Shown: positions 47,981-55,687 of the stretch, in pieces | Position numbering within the stretch: the first letter of the stretch is position 1 | Layout: each line of letters starts with the position of its first letter | From: Coprococcus eutactus | GTDB lineage: Bacteria; Bacillota; Clostridia; Lachnospirales; Lachnospiraceae | NCBI RefSeq assembly: GCF_025149915.1 | Contig: NZ_CP102278.1 | Span: 1,472,001 to 1,536,000 of the forward strand | Length of the DNA stretch: 64,000 bases | Direction of reading: 5' to 3' | The notes under the pieces: generated by a model | Told to the model about the DNA's origin: nothing | What the model saw: the letters and a program-made list of their open reading frames with translations, nothing else | The model's database searches: none | Position numbers and translations under genes: made by a program

Positions 47981-48493
47981 ATGAAAAAAAGACTTCCACT
48001 TGCGATACTGGTTATGGCTGTGCTTATCAGTCTAGATCAGTTCGTCAAATACCTGATAGACTCTTCCTTTTCAGTTGGAGAGAGCCAGCCACTCATAGAT
48101 AATGTATTTCAGCTCACATATGTACAGAACAGAGGTGCTGCCTGGGGAAGCTTTTCAGGCAAGGTAGTATTTCTCCTCATAATTACAACAGTGATCCTTA
48201 TCGGATCTATCTATGTATATATACAGCTTGCTAGGAGAACAGATACAAAATTTACTCCTCTTAGAATCTGTCTTGTATTTCTCATATCCGGTGCGATTGG
48301 CAATATGATTGACAGAATCGTTAGGGGATTTGTTGTGGATATGTTTGATTTCTGTCTCATCAACTTTCCGGTGTTCAATGTGGCAGATATATATGTGACA
48401 TGTAGTTTTATAGTTATAGTCATACTTATAATGTTCAGGTACAAGGATGATGATCTTACGGATATACTTCATAGTTCAAAGACTAAATCTTGA
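47981..48493 (+). CDS. lspA: Lipoprotein signal peptidase II
   Basis: An aspartic membrane protease that cleaves the signal peptide of lipoproteins after diacylglyceryl transfer. The 170-residue protein has four membrane helices and the two catalytic aspartates in GNMIDR (D111) and FNVADI (D136). It would process the lipoproteins encoded at 17090 and 41696. GAGGG precedes ATG 47981. Confidence 0.96.
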   Translation: MKKRLPLAILVMAVLISLDQFVKYLIDSSFSVGESQPLIDNVFQLTYVQNRGAAWGSFSGKVVFLLIITTVILIGSIYVYIQLARRTDTKFTPLRICLVFLISGAIGNMIDRIVRGFVVDMFDFCLINFPVFNVADIYVTCSFIVIVILIMFRYKDDDLTDILHSSKTKS

Positions 48494-48593
48494 TAAACTA
48501 TGAATATGAAAAATTCTATGAAAATGGAATACAATATAAAATAATATAGAATTACTAAGTTAAGGAATATAAGGTAGATAAGGTAGATTTATT

Positions 48594-49508
48594 ATGGAAG
48601 AGTATAATCTGGAGTCGTCCGAGGAATGGACTGACAGAAGGCTTGATAAGGTTTTAAGTGAATATTTTGATGGGTACTCACGATCGTTTATCAAGAAACT
48701 CTTTGATGATGGTCTGATACTTGTGAATTCAAAGGCTGTGAAGCCGAGTTACAAAGTTAGAGCTGGCGATATGATAGATATATCTGTGCCAGATCCGGTG
48801 AGCATAGATATTGTGCCAGAGGACATTCCGCTTGATATCATATATGAAGATGATGATGTTATTCTCGTAAATAAACCCAAGGGCATGGTTGTGCATCCGG
48901 CACCTGGTCATTATAGTGGAACACTTGTAAACGGTCTTATGTACCATTTTGGAAGTTCACTGTCGGGTATAAACGGCGAATTCAGGCCCGGAATTGTCCA
49001 TAGGATCGATATGGACACCACAGGCGTATTGGTGGTATGCAAGAACGATAATGCCCACAGAGCGCTTTCTGAGCAGCTTCACGAGCATAGCATCACCAGA
49101 AAGTACTATGCAATCGTTTATGGAAATATTTCTTCCGATGAAGGCACAGTGGATGCACCCATCGGAAGAAGTCCAAAGGACAGAAAGAAGATGGCTATCA
49201 ATAATAGAAACGGACGCAGGGCAGTCACTCATTATCGTGTCCTTGAGAGATTTGGCGGCCGTTACACATACATAGAATGTCAGTTAGAGACGGGGCGTAC
49301 GCACCAGATACGTGTGCATATGGCATCTATCGGTCATCCCATCCTGGGTGACGAAGTATATGGACCGAAGAAATGTCCGTTTAAGCTTCAGGGGCAGACT
49401 CTTCATGCGGGTGTTCTTGGATTTATACATCCATCCACCGGCGAATATGTTGAATTTAAAGCGGAACTGCCGGAGTATTTTAAAGCGGTTCTTGAGAAAT
49501 TAAAATAA
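48594..49508 (+). CDS. rluD: RluD-family 23S rRNA pseudouridine synthase
   Basis: The second RluA/RluD-family enzyme of the window, 304 residues. An S4 domain (about 15-75, RRLDKVLSEYF) precedes the catalytic domain with VHRIDMDTTG, whose catalytic Asp is D139, and ETGRTHQIRVHM. lspA-rluD order is conserved in Firmicutes (YlyB). The 100-base gap before it contains an AT-rich inverted repeat (48512-48519 with 48546-48553), of unclear use. Confidence 0.93.
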   Translation: MEEYNLESSEEWTDRRLDKVLSEYFDGYSRSFIKKLFDDGLILVNSKAVKPSYKVRAGDMIDISVPDPVSIDIVPEDIPLDIIYEDDDVILVNKPKGMVVHPAPGHYSGTLVNGLMYHFGSSLSGINGEFRPGIVHRIDMDTTGVLVVCKNDNAHRALSEQLHEHSITRKYYAIVYGNISSDEGTVDAPIGRSPKDRKKMAINNRNGRRAVTHYRVLERFGGRYTYIECQLETGRTHQIRVHMASIGHPILGDEVYGPKKCPFKLQGQTLHAGVLGFIHPSTGEYVEFKAELPEYFKAVLEKLK

Positions 49509-49524
49509 CTCAGCATACACCTTA

Positions 49525-49570
49525 GTATAGACAATTGTTGCAAACAACAGTCAATTGTCTATACTTTTTT
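49525..49570 (+). terminator. Terminator after rluD
   Basis: A perfect 13-base stem (49525-49537 with 49552-49564), a 14-base loop and six T (49565-49570). It closes the lspA-rluD run ahead of a new promoter. Confidence 0.92.
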
Positions 49571-49571
49571 A

Positions 49572-49600
49572 TTTACACTTTATTGTATAAATGTTATAAT
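49572..49600 (+). promoter_or_regulatory. Promoter of the cytidylate kinase-like gene
   Basis: TTTACA at 49572-49577 and TATAAT at 49595-49600 with a 17-base spacer, directly after the previous terminator and 93 bases before the start codon. Confidence 0.8.
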
Positions 49601-49693
49601 AACATATATAAGATTTTAAGTATTTTGTACATAAGTCATATATAATTGGCATATTGGACATATAAATATTACAAGAAGATGGGAGTGGTTATT

Positions 49694-50308
49694 ATGGCAG
49701 AAAAGAAGATAATTACTATAGGAAGACAGTTTGGAAGCGGCGGAAAGCAGATAGGTGAGGCGCTCGCTGAAAAAATGAACATTCCATTTTATGATAAGGA
49801 ACTGCTCAAGGAAGCAGCTAAGGACAGTGGGATATGTGAAGAGATATTCGACAGCTTTGATGAGAAACCTACAAACAGTTTCTTATATTCGTTGGTCATG
49901 GATCCATATTCCCTTGGATTTGGCAGTTCGACAGAACTTCCACTCAATCACAAGGTTTTCCTTGCTGCTTTTGACACAATCAAGAACCTGGCTGAGAAAG
50001 ACGGTTCTTGTGTGTTTGTAGGCAGATGTGCAGATTATGCCCTCAGAGATCTTGACAATGTTGTCAACGTATTCCTATATGCAGACATGGAGGATCGAGC
50101 TGCCAGAATAGCGAAGAAGTACAATATCAGTGAGTCAAAGGCAAAGGATATGATCAAGAAAGAGGATAAGGCCAGAGCGTCATATTACAACTATTATACA
50201 TCAAAGCGCTGGGGTGAGATGAAGGGGTATGATATCTGTATCAACACATCAAAGTATGGTATAGATAAGACCATTGATCTGCTCTATGACATTGTAAACA
50301 ATTATTGA
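49694..50308 (+). CDS. Cytidylate kinase-like family protein
   Basis: A nucleoside monophosphate kinase-like protein of 204 residues. The P-loop region is ITIGRQFGSGGKQIGEALA, starting near residue 6; later YADMEDRAARIAKKY and the RWGEMKGYDICINTSKYGID end fit the family often annotated as cytidylate kinase-2. It differs from the true Cmk, so its substrate is uncertain. ATG 49694 is chosen for GGGAG (49681-49685) 8 bases upstream. It is a single-gene unit with its own promoter and terminator. Confidence 0.85.
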   Translation: MAEKKIITIGRQFGSGGKQIGEALAEKMNIPFYDKELLKEAAKDSGICEEIFDSFDEKPTNSFLYSLVMDPYSLGFGSSTELPLNHKVFLAAFDTIKNLAEKDGSCVFVGRCADYALRDLDNVVNVFLYADMEDRAARIAKKYNISESKAKDMIKKEDKARASYYNYYTSKRWGEMKGYDICINTSKYGIDKTIDLLYDIVNNY

Positions 50309-50366
50309 TCAGAATTATTGATCAAAATAACTTGCATGTATAAAAATTCATGCAAAAATATAATAA

Positions 50367-50466
50367 AGAGGCAATCAGCCTGGTTATGTGTTTCCATATT
50401 TAATTAATGTATATGATGTTTATCATACACATATATTACACATAGAGGCTGATTACCTCTTTTTTA
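50367..50466. terminator. Long convergent hairpin between the kinase-like gene and ttcA
   Basis: Outer arms 50367-50380 and 50447-50460 pair with one mismatch and are followed on the plus strand by six T. Inside, TATGTGT/ACACATA and an 11-base stem at 50408-50432 continue the fold. It separates two convergent genes and works most clearly on the plus strand. Confidence 0.8.
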
Positions 50467-50503
50467 TTTGAATTTAATCGATAGATTTCCGCGGAATAAC
50501 TCT

Positions 50504-51223
50504 CTAATGTCTCACCCATCCATCGATCCCTGCACCTTCAATAGATGAAAATATCCTGTCTTTTACATCAGGAACTCGTACCTTTAACTCATCAATTATA
50601 TCCTTGCTCTCCTGACGCTTTGTAACGCCGTCAGCCGGACAAGGATTTTTGCATACTGGGAGTGCATTTGCACGGGCAAACGCTCTTATTTCGCCTTCCA
50701 AAACGTATATAAGGGGCCTAATGAGTGTTACACCAGTTTTCTCAAGATGTGTTACTGGGGAGAAGGTGTGTATGCGTCCTTCGTAGAGCATCGACATGAG
50801 AAAACTGTCAATCACATCATCTTTGTGGTGGGCATAAGCGATCTTGTTACATCCTAGACTGACTGCACAGTCGTTGAAAGCGCCTTTTCTCATCCGGCTG
50901 CAGAGAGAACATGGATTTGACTCTTTTCTATAATCAAATATAATTTCGCCTATCTGAGTTTTACATACGCTATATCGTACATCAAGAGATTCGCAATATT
51001 CTCTGAGTTCTGATGTGTCAAAGCCTTCAAAACCAAGGTCAACGGTTATGGCCTCGAGCTCAAATGGTATTGGATAAAATTTCTTCAGCTTTGCCATGGC
51101 ATACAGCAATGTAAGGCTGTCTTTGCCCCCGGATATTCCTATGGCAATGCGGTCACCCGGACTGATCATATTGTAATCTGTCACAGCACGTCTTGTGTAT
51201 GATAAAAGTTTCTGAATTTTCAT
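50504..51223 (-). CDS. ttcA: TtcA-type tRNA 2-thiocytidine synthase
   Basis: An ATP pyrophosphatase of the PP-loop family that thiolates C32 in tRNAs. The 239-residue protein has the PP-loop SGGKDS (31-36), CSLC (C106, C109) as part of the iron-sulphur site and HHKDD (133-137). A third cysteine in NPCPADG is also typical. AAGGAGC lies 8 bases before the ATG. It is a separate unit, 39 bases downstream of the recombinase gene. Confidence 0.9.
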   Translation of the reverse strand: MKIQKLLSYTRRAVTDYNMISPGDRIAIGISGGKDSLTLLYAMAKLKKFYPIPFELEAITVDLGFEGFDTSELREYCESLDVRYSVCKTQIGEIIFDYRKESNPCSLCSRMRKGAFNDCAVSLGCNKIAYAHHKDDVIDSFLMSMLYEGRIHTFSPVTHLEKTGVTLIRPLIYVLEGEIRAFARANALPVCKNPCPADGVTKRQESKDIIDELKVRVPDVKDRIFSSIEGAGIDGWVRH

Positions 51224-51262
51224 TAGTTAAGCTCCTTGTTGACATAATACTATTATTGTAAA

Positions 51263-52405
51263 TTATTCTTGCTTTTTGTTATCAATTTTTTCCTGATTTG
51301 TTTCACTCTGCACGTTTTGAGGAGTTCGAGCTCTGTCTAAGTCCTCATTGACTACAGGACGTTTTTCGCGCAACTGAACTTCATTCCTGAATCGCCTTTT
51401 TCTGTCCTCATCCATGTCAGCATAATGCTTACGTGTAGTATTTACATCTGAATGTCCAAGTACGTCTGCCACAAGATATATGTCGTCCGTAGCCCGGTAA
51501 AGTTCGGTGCCAAATGTGCTCCTCAATTTATGCGGTGTTATGTGCTTGAGCGGAACAGAGGTGAGAGAGTATTTCTTCACAATATTCTCAACTGATCTGA
51601 CAGAGATCCTTTTTAACTGCGATGAGAGAAAAAGAGCATTCTCATGTCCTGATTCAGGCACAAGTTTTTTCCTTTCTTCTAGATATTTTATTAGAGCTTC
51701 GCATGCTTCATCGCTGAAATATACAAAAGCTTCCTTTCCACCTTTTCGTATTATTTTTATACGCATATTATCAAAGTCGATGTCGTGTATATCAATACCC
51801 ACACATTCTGATACACGCATACCTGTGCTAAGCATGAGTGACAAAAGAGCCAAATCTCGAACTTTATTCTTTTCGTGATATTTTTTCTGGCGTTCAGTCA
51901 GGCCGTCACCATATTCAACGTTGTCGAGAAAATCAGCAACTTCGTTTGGCTCCATGCGGATGATCTTTTTTTCATGTATCTTGGGCATATCAACCTTTTC
52001 TGCAGCGTTTGAGTCAATACGGTTGTTCTTATATAGGTAGGCAAAAAAAACTCTTAACGCCGATAATTTGCGCTTTAACGCTTGTTCGCCATTGGTGTAT
52101 GTACGCCCGTTTTTCTCGTATAAACGCATGGCATCAAGGAATTCTTCGATGTCTTCAGCTTCAAGCCGGCTGAGATCATCAGTTTTTATATCTTTTGGAG
52201 TTTTACCATTAAAGTATGGATTGTGTTCGCACAGAAATTCATAGAATATCTTTATATCCCTTGCATATCCAAGTCTTGTTCGTGTGGATGTTGTGTTCTC
52301 GATTCCGCGAAATGTAATCGTCACATATTGTGGAAGTTCTGATAATATTTCCCTGAGCAACAATATGTTATTTTCATCCATCTGTTTGCTATAGGCCTTT
52401 GCCAT
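51263..52405 (-). CDS. Tyrosine recombinase/integrase of the XerC/D-like group
   Basis: A site-specific recombinase of 380 residues from ATG 52405, chosen for its GGAGG 9 bases upstream. The N-terminal SAM-like DNA-binding domain (about 10-120) is followed by the catalytic domain with R197 (STGMRVSEC), HKLR (H292, R295), H318 and the nucleophile Y328 (KHYADM). It is longer than XerC/XerD (about 300) because of an extended N-terminal part and a polar C-terminal tail of about 40 residues. No excisionase, att pair or phage gene lies nearby. Inverted and direct repeats fill the region just upstream. Confidence 0.88.
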   Translation of the reverse strand: MAKAYSKQMDENNILLLREILSELPQYVTITFRGIENTTSTRTRLGYARDIKIFYEFLCEHNPYFNGKTPKDIKTDDLSRLEAEDIEEFLDAMRLYEKNGRTYTNGEQALKRKLSALRVFFAYLYKNNRIDSNAAEKVDMPKIHEKKIIRMEPNEVADFLDNVEYGDGLTERQKKYHEKNKVRDLALLSLMLSTGMRVSECVGIDIHDIDFDNMRIKIIRKGGKEAFVYFSDEACEALIKYLEERKKLVPESGHENALFLSSQLKRISVRSVENIVKKYSLTSVPLKHITPHKLRSTFGTELYRATDDIYLVADVLGHSDVNTTRKHYADMDEDRKRRFRNEVQLREKRPVVNEDLDRARTPQNVQSETNQEKIDNKKQE

Positions 52406-52441
52406 AGATGTGACCTCCTTGTAAAACATATCTAACATATT

Positions 52442-52480
52442 TAAAGTATAGCATAAATAGATTCTCTTTGCTATACTTTA
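52442..52480. repeat. Perfect 12-bp inverted repeat upstream of the recombinase
   Basis: TAAAGTATAGCA (52442-52453) and TGCTATACTTTA (52469-52480) are perfect inverted copies with a 15-base AT-rich spacer. It lies 37 bases ahead of the recombinase start codon. No T run follows on either strand, so it does not look like a terminator. Confidence 0.85.
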
Positions 52481-52504
52481 TTCGTAAAACCTGAGTTTTG
52501 CGAA
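52481..52504. repeat. Second inverted repeat, abutting the first
   Basis: TTCGTAAAAC (52481-52490), loop CTGA, and GTTTTGCGAA (52495-52504) pair with one mismatch that would be G-U in RNA. It begins at the base after the 12-bp repeat ends. Confidence 0.8.
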
Positions 52505-52523
52505 TAGTTTTATCTCAAATAAA

Positions 52524-52543
52524 ACATCAAGCAACATCAAGCA
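52524..52543. repeat. 10-bp tandem direct repeat
   Basis: ACATCAAGCA occurs twice, head to tail, at 52524-52533 and 52534-52543, between the inverted repeats and the terminator of the LysM gene. Confidence 0.9.
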
Positions 52544-52544
52544 A

Positions 52545-52607
52545 AACAAAAATTGAGTATGCTGGAACTTTGTGACTATTGATGTATTATCAAGTTCCTG
52601 CATACTC
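52545..52607 (-). terminator. Terminator of the LysM gene (minus strand)
   Basis: Arms 52555-52570 and 52592-52607 pair at 15 of 16 positions around a 21-base loop. Read on the minus strand the stem is followed by AATTTTTGTTTTG, a U-rich tail. It ends the YneA-like transcript before the recombinase control region. Confidence 0.85.
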
Positions 52608-52676
52608 TCATCCCCGATTGCTATTTTAGATTTAGTTGAATGCTTTATAGCTGCTTGCTTATCAGTTAATTAGTTA

Positions 52677-53006
52677 CTAGTTGAATTCTGATACTTTGTA
52701 ATAAGGAACTACAAGATTGCATCCAGCTGTTATAGAAGACTCATCATCCAGCTTGTTGATTGATACCACCTCATCAATATATTCCTGCTTAGATACATAT
52801 TCGTCTGTCATATACTCATCTGCAATATCCCAAAGGGAGTCTCCATCTTTGATGCTTATACATGTATAATATTTTGTGCTTGCATTGGTTGCGTCCGCCT
52901 CTGAAGCATCCTTGTGTGTGACGGCTAGATATAAAATTGATATCACGATGATCGTGATTATTATACTTATCTTCTTGCTGCTTATTATATTGAAAAGTTT
53001 ATTCAT
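52677..53006 (-). CDS. YneA-like LysM membrane protein, probable SOS division inhibitor
   Basis: A 109-residue protein with one N-terminal membrane helix (about 12-30) and an extracytoplasmic LysM domain (about 45-105, CISIKDGDSLWDIADEYM). The layout and the divergent position to lexA match YneA, the Gram-positive SOS-induced division inhibitor. AGGAGGG precedes the ATG. SOS boxes cover its promoter. Sequence identity to Bacillus YneA looks low, so the function rests on architecture and context. Confidence 0.8.
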   Translation of the reverse strand: MNKLFNIISSKKISIIITIIVISILYLAVTHKDASEADATNASTKYYTCISIKDGDSLWDIADEYMTDEYVSKQEYIDEVVSINKLDDESSITAGCNLVVPYYKVSEFN

Positions 53007-53019
53007 AATAAATCCCTCC

Positions 53020-53033
53020 TGAACGTATGTTTG
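53020..53033. promoter_or_regulatory. SOS (LexA) box 1
   Basis: TGAACGTATGTTTG matches the Gram-positive LexA consensus CGAACRNRYGTTYG at 13 of 14 positions. It lies between the YneA-like promoter and its ribosome site. Confidence 0.8.
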
Positions 53034-53049
53034 TTTTGATCATGTTAGT

Positions 53050-53078
53050 ATTATATCGAACACATGTTTTGATGTCAA
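53050..53078 (-). promoter_or_regulatory. Promoter of the YneA-like gene
   Basis: On the minus strand, TTGACA (complement of 53073-53078) and TATAAT (complement of 53050-53055) have a 17-base spacer. An SOS box fills that spacer. Confidence 0.85.
53057..53070. promoter_or_regulatory. SOS (LexA) box 2, inside the YneA-like promoter
   Basis: CGAACACATGTTTT matches the LexA consensus at 13 of 14 positions and lies entirely between the -35 and -10 of the minus-strand promoter. Confidence 0.85.
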
Positions 53079-53087
53079 TAGTTTATT

Positions 53088-53101
53088 CGAACATTTGTAC
53101 G
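53088..53101. promoter_or_regulatory. SOS (LexA) box 3
   Basis: CGAACATTTGTACG matches the consensus at 12 of 14 positions and lies just upstream of the -35 of the YneA-like promoter, in the shared control region. Confidence 0.7.
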
Positions 53102-53201
53102 ATATATTGTTTTTGTAGTTTTTGTGATTGGATCCATCTCACATGTCTAGGTTCATTATGCACTAAATACTGTCCATTTTTTTACTCATAAGAACATTAG
53201 T

Positions 53202-53230
53202 TTGCAATACAAGAACATATGTGCTATTAT
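53202..53230 (+). promoter_or_regulatory. lexA promoter with SOS box 4 in its spacer
   Basis: TTGCAA (53202-53207) and TATTAT (53225-53230) are 17 bases apart. AGAACATATGTGCT (53212-53225), 11 of 14 to the LexA consensus, occupies the spacer, and a weaker site AGAACATTAGTTTG lies at 53191-53204. This fits weak autorepression of lexA. The 307-base gap 53007-53313 holds no other feature I can see. Confidence 0.75.
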
Positions 53231-53313
53231 AAAATTACTGATTAAGAAAATTAATAATTGATCATCGGTTAGATTAACATTTAATTAGATTATCATGTAA
53301 TGGAGGATTTCTT

Positions 53314-53934
53314 ATGGGAAAAGGAAAGATATCAGATAAACAGAACGAGATTCTGGAATATATCAAGGAGGAACAGCTCAGCAAGGGTTATCCGCCTTCA
53401 GTAAGGGAGATATGCAAGGCTGTAGGACTTAAATCTACATCTTCCGTGCACGCTCATCTCGCATCTCTCGAGGAGAATGGATATATCAGGCGCGACCCAA
53501 CCAAACCAAGGGCTATAGAGATTATAGATGATGATTTCGCTCTTTCAAGACGTGAGGTTGTCAATATACCTATTGTTGGTCAGGTTGCTGCAGGACAGCC
53601 TATTTTGGCGACACAGAATATAATGGATTATTTCCCTGTTCCACCAGAGTACATACATAACACGAACAATCAGACATTTATGCTCAGAGTTAAGGGCGAA
53701 AGTATGATCAACATAGGAATAAATGACGGAGATCTGCTTATAGTTGAACAGTGCTCTTCCGCTTCAAACAGAGACATTGTAGTTGCTCTTATAGAGGATG
53801 GGGCTACTGTAAAGCGCTATTTCAAGGAGAACGGACATATCAGACTTCAGCCGGAGAATGATTATATGGATCCAATCATTGTTGAACACTGTGATATTCT
53901 TGGAAAAGTTATAGGACTTTTCAGACAGATGTAA
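53314..53934 (+). CDS. lexA: SOS repressor LexA
   Basis: Represses the SOS genes and self-cleaves with RecA help after DNA damage. The 206-residue protein has the winged-helix N-terminus ([20 protein letters not shown]), the cleavage bond in VAAGQP (A93-G94), the nucleophile S130 in KGESM and the general base K167 in TVKRY. GGAGG lies 7 bases or so before ATG 53314. It is divergent from the YneA-like gene. Confidence 0.97.
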   Translation: MGKGKISDKQNEILEYIKEEQLSKGYPPSVREICKAVGLKSTSSVHAHLASLEENGYIRRDPTKPRAIEIIDDDFALSRREVVNIPIVGQVAAGQPILATQNIMDYFPVPPEYIHNTNNQTFMLRVKGESMINIGINDGDLLIVEQCSSASNRDIVVALIEDGATVKRYFKENGHIRLQPENDYMDPIIVEHCDILGKVIGLFRQM

Positions 53935-53940
53935 TAACTA

Positions 53941-53987
53941 ATAAGAGCCTTTTGTATAATAATTGATATTATACAAAAGGCTCTTAT
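53941..53987. terminator. Perfect 20-bp hairpin between lexA and the HD-GYP-like gene
   Basis: 53941-53960 and 53968-53987 are perfect inverted copies around a 7-base loop. No T run follows outside the stem on either strand, though the arm bases are AT-rich. Its place between convergent genes suggests a bidirectional terminator. Confidence 0.6.
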
Positions 53988-54014
53988 TATGATAAAGGAA
54001 ACATCCAAGGATGC

Positions 54015-54048
54015 ATAAAGTTAGTAGATATATAAAGTTAGTAGATAT
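54015..54048. repeat. 17-bp tandem duplication at the end of the HD-GYP-like gene
   Basis: Two identical 17-base copies (54015-54031, 54032-54048) lie head to tail. The stop codon of the minus-strand gene (54038-54040) is inside the right-hand copy. Confidence 0.95.
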
Positions 54049-55225
54049 GTTTATCGGCATTCTGTTCTGCTATCTGTTTAAATTCTTTAAAATGAGCCTG
54101 GAACAAAAGCACAACCTTTGGATCAAACTGTTTGCCACTCTGGCTTACGATTTCTGTATACGCCTCTTCCATCGACCAGCCTTTCTTATAGTATCTGGCT
54201 GAGGTAAGTGCATCAAATACGTCACAGACAGCCATAAGTCTGCTTATGTATGCAATCTCCTCGCCTTTCATATGAAGGTATCCAGAGCCGTCCCACTTCT
54301 CATGATGTTCCTTGGCAATAGTTCTCGCGATCTGAAGGATCTGTCCGGGACATTTGGATAAAAGTGCATCCCCATAGAGAACGTGACTCTTCATGATTGC
54401 AAATTCCTCTTCAGTAAGCCTTGATGGTTTGTTAAGAATCTCCTCACTGATCATCAGCTTGCCTATATCATGCATCATGGCCGCCGTTGATAACATATCT
54501 ACATAGTCATCGTCAAAGCCAGATGCCTTGCCGAGCACTTCCATGTATTTCGCAACTCTCTTAATATGTTCTCCAGTTGATTTGGATTTGCTCTCTGAGA
54601 GCTCTGCAAATGCATATATGAGCTCTTTCTGATTTGTCTTAACCTCCTCAGAATGTTCGATAACATTGTTCAACATAGATGAATTTCTCGATACTATAAA
54701 GTATGATACGAACGACATGAGGAATATTGCAATTACACACGGAGCAATAAAGAGTATCATATTGTCCGCAAAGTCAGCATGAACTGGAGGAATCACCAGA
54801 TCACACAGACGGTAATTTGCTATATCAGCTCCGAATACTCCCAGTGTAGACAAAAGAGCTGTATACAAAACCATAGTCTTGTTATAATACAGTGATGCAA
54901 CAAGCATTGGAAATATCCAGACAATCATTGCCGTATATGATAATGTCGTGCTGAGTATAGTACAGATAAGAACAGCAAGGGCTATAACTATATATTTGAT
55001 GCATTTACCCTGATTGTTCTTGAGCATATCGATGAAAACCGTCGGTGTCAGAGCCAGTATACAACAAACGCCCATGCAGGAACATAGAATAACAAAGTTG
55101 CACTGACCTCCGATGTATGTGAAAACCCAGTAAAGAAGTATGAGTATGACAAATAGTCTCATACATTTGGACGCAATATGATTGATCTTGATATAATTAT
55201 CGCTTAATAGTCTGTTACTCTCCAT
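54038..55225 (-). CDS. Membrane protein with an HD-GYP-like phosphohydrolase domain
   Basis: A 395-residue protein with about six membrane helices in the first 185 residues and a cytoplasmic HD domain (about 205-385). The metal motif HDIGK begins at H252, and HHEKWDGSGY (H307, H308) follows. The GYP signature appears as GYL and the usual ARI as SRL. It may hydrolyse cyclic dinucleotides, or it may have lost that specificity. It is separated from rsfS by 22 bases and is probably the last gene of that run. Confidence 0.85.
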   Translation of the reverse strand: MESNRLLSDNYIKINHIASKCMRLFVILILLYWVFTYIGGQCNFVILCSCMGVCCILALTPTVFIDMLKNNQGKCIKYIVIALAVLICTILSTTLSYTAMIVWIFPMLVASLYYNKTMVLYTALLSTLGVFGADIANYRLCDLVIPPVHADFADNMILFIAPCVIAIFLMSFVSYFIVSRNSSMLNNVIEHSEEVKTNQKELIYAFAELSESKSKSTGEHIKRVAKYMEVLGKASGFDDDYVDMLSTAAMMHDIGKLMISEEILNKPSRLTEEEFAIMKSHVLYGDALLSKCPGQILQIARTIAKEHHEKWDGSGYLHMKGEEIAYISRLMAVCDVFDALTSARYYKKGWSMEEAYTEIVSQSGKQFDPKVVLLFQAHFKEFKQIAEQNADKHIY

Positions 55226-55247
55226 TTTATAATCCCCAAATAATAAA

Positions 55248-55637
55248 TCAGTCTAAGCTGTCTAATGAAACTGTTTCCCCATCATTCCATATCTTTTCAA
55301 TGTTATAGAATCTTCTGGATTCCTCTGAAAATATATGAATAATTATATCATAATAATCTAGTAAAATCCATCCACCTTCGGAGTATCCCTCCACTCCTTT
55401 ATGATTGTATCCCGCTTCTCTCATCTCGTCCTCCACGTTGTCGCAGAGCGCCTGAACCTGTTTTTTGTTTGTACCGTCAGCGATGACAATATAATCACAA
55501 AGTGTTGAGATCTTACTTATATCTATGATCTTGATATCAAAAGCCTTCTTATCTTCCAATGCGGCACATGTGATTTTCAGCATTGTCTTTGAATCTTTTT
55601 TAGAGTCTATTATTAAATTTGTTTTTGAATCTGTCAT
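55248..55637 (-). CDS. rsfS: Ribosomal silencing factor RsfS
   Basis: Binds uL14 of the 50S subunit and blocks subunit joining when nutrients are short. The 129-residue protein has the DUF143 core (KISTLCDYIVIADGTNKKQV, EGGWILLDYYDIIIHIF). The N-terminus is about 15 residues longer than usual. GGAGGAG lies just before the ATG. It belongs to the nadD-yqeK-rsfS set. Confidence 0.95.
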   Translation of the reverse strand: MTDSKTNLIIDSKKDSKTMLKITCAALEDKKAFDIKIIDISKISTLCDYIVIADGTNKKQVQALCDNVEDEMREAGYNHKGVEGYSEGGWILLDYYDIIIHIFSEESRRFYNIEKIWNDGETVSLDSLD

Positions 55638-55687
55638 ATGGCTCCTCCCCGGAATATCAAATATGTATTTTATGCTTATATACGCTG

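Noticed and set aside
51263..52405. The tyrosine recombinase as the mark of an integrated mobile element
   Set aside because: Flanking genes are housekeeping, and there is no tRNA att site, excisionase, relaxase or phage gene on either side.
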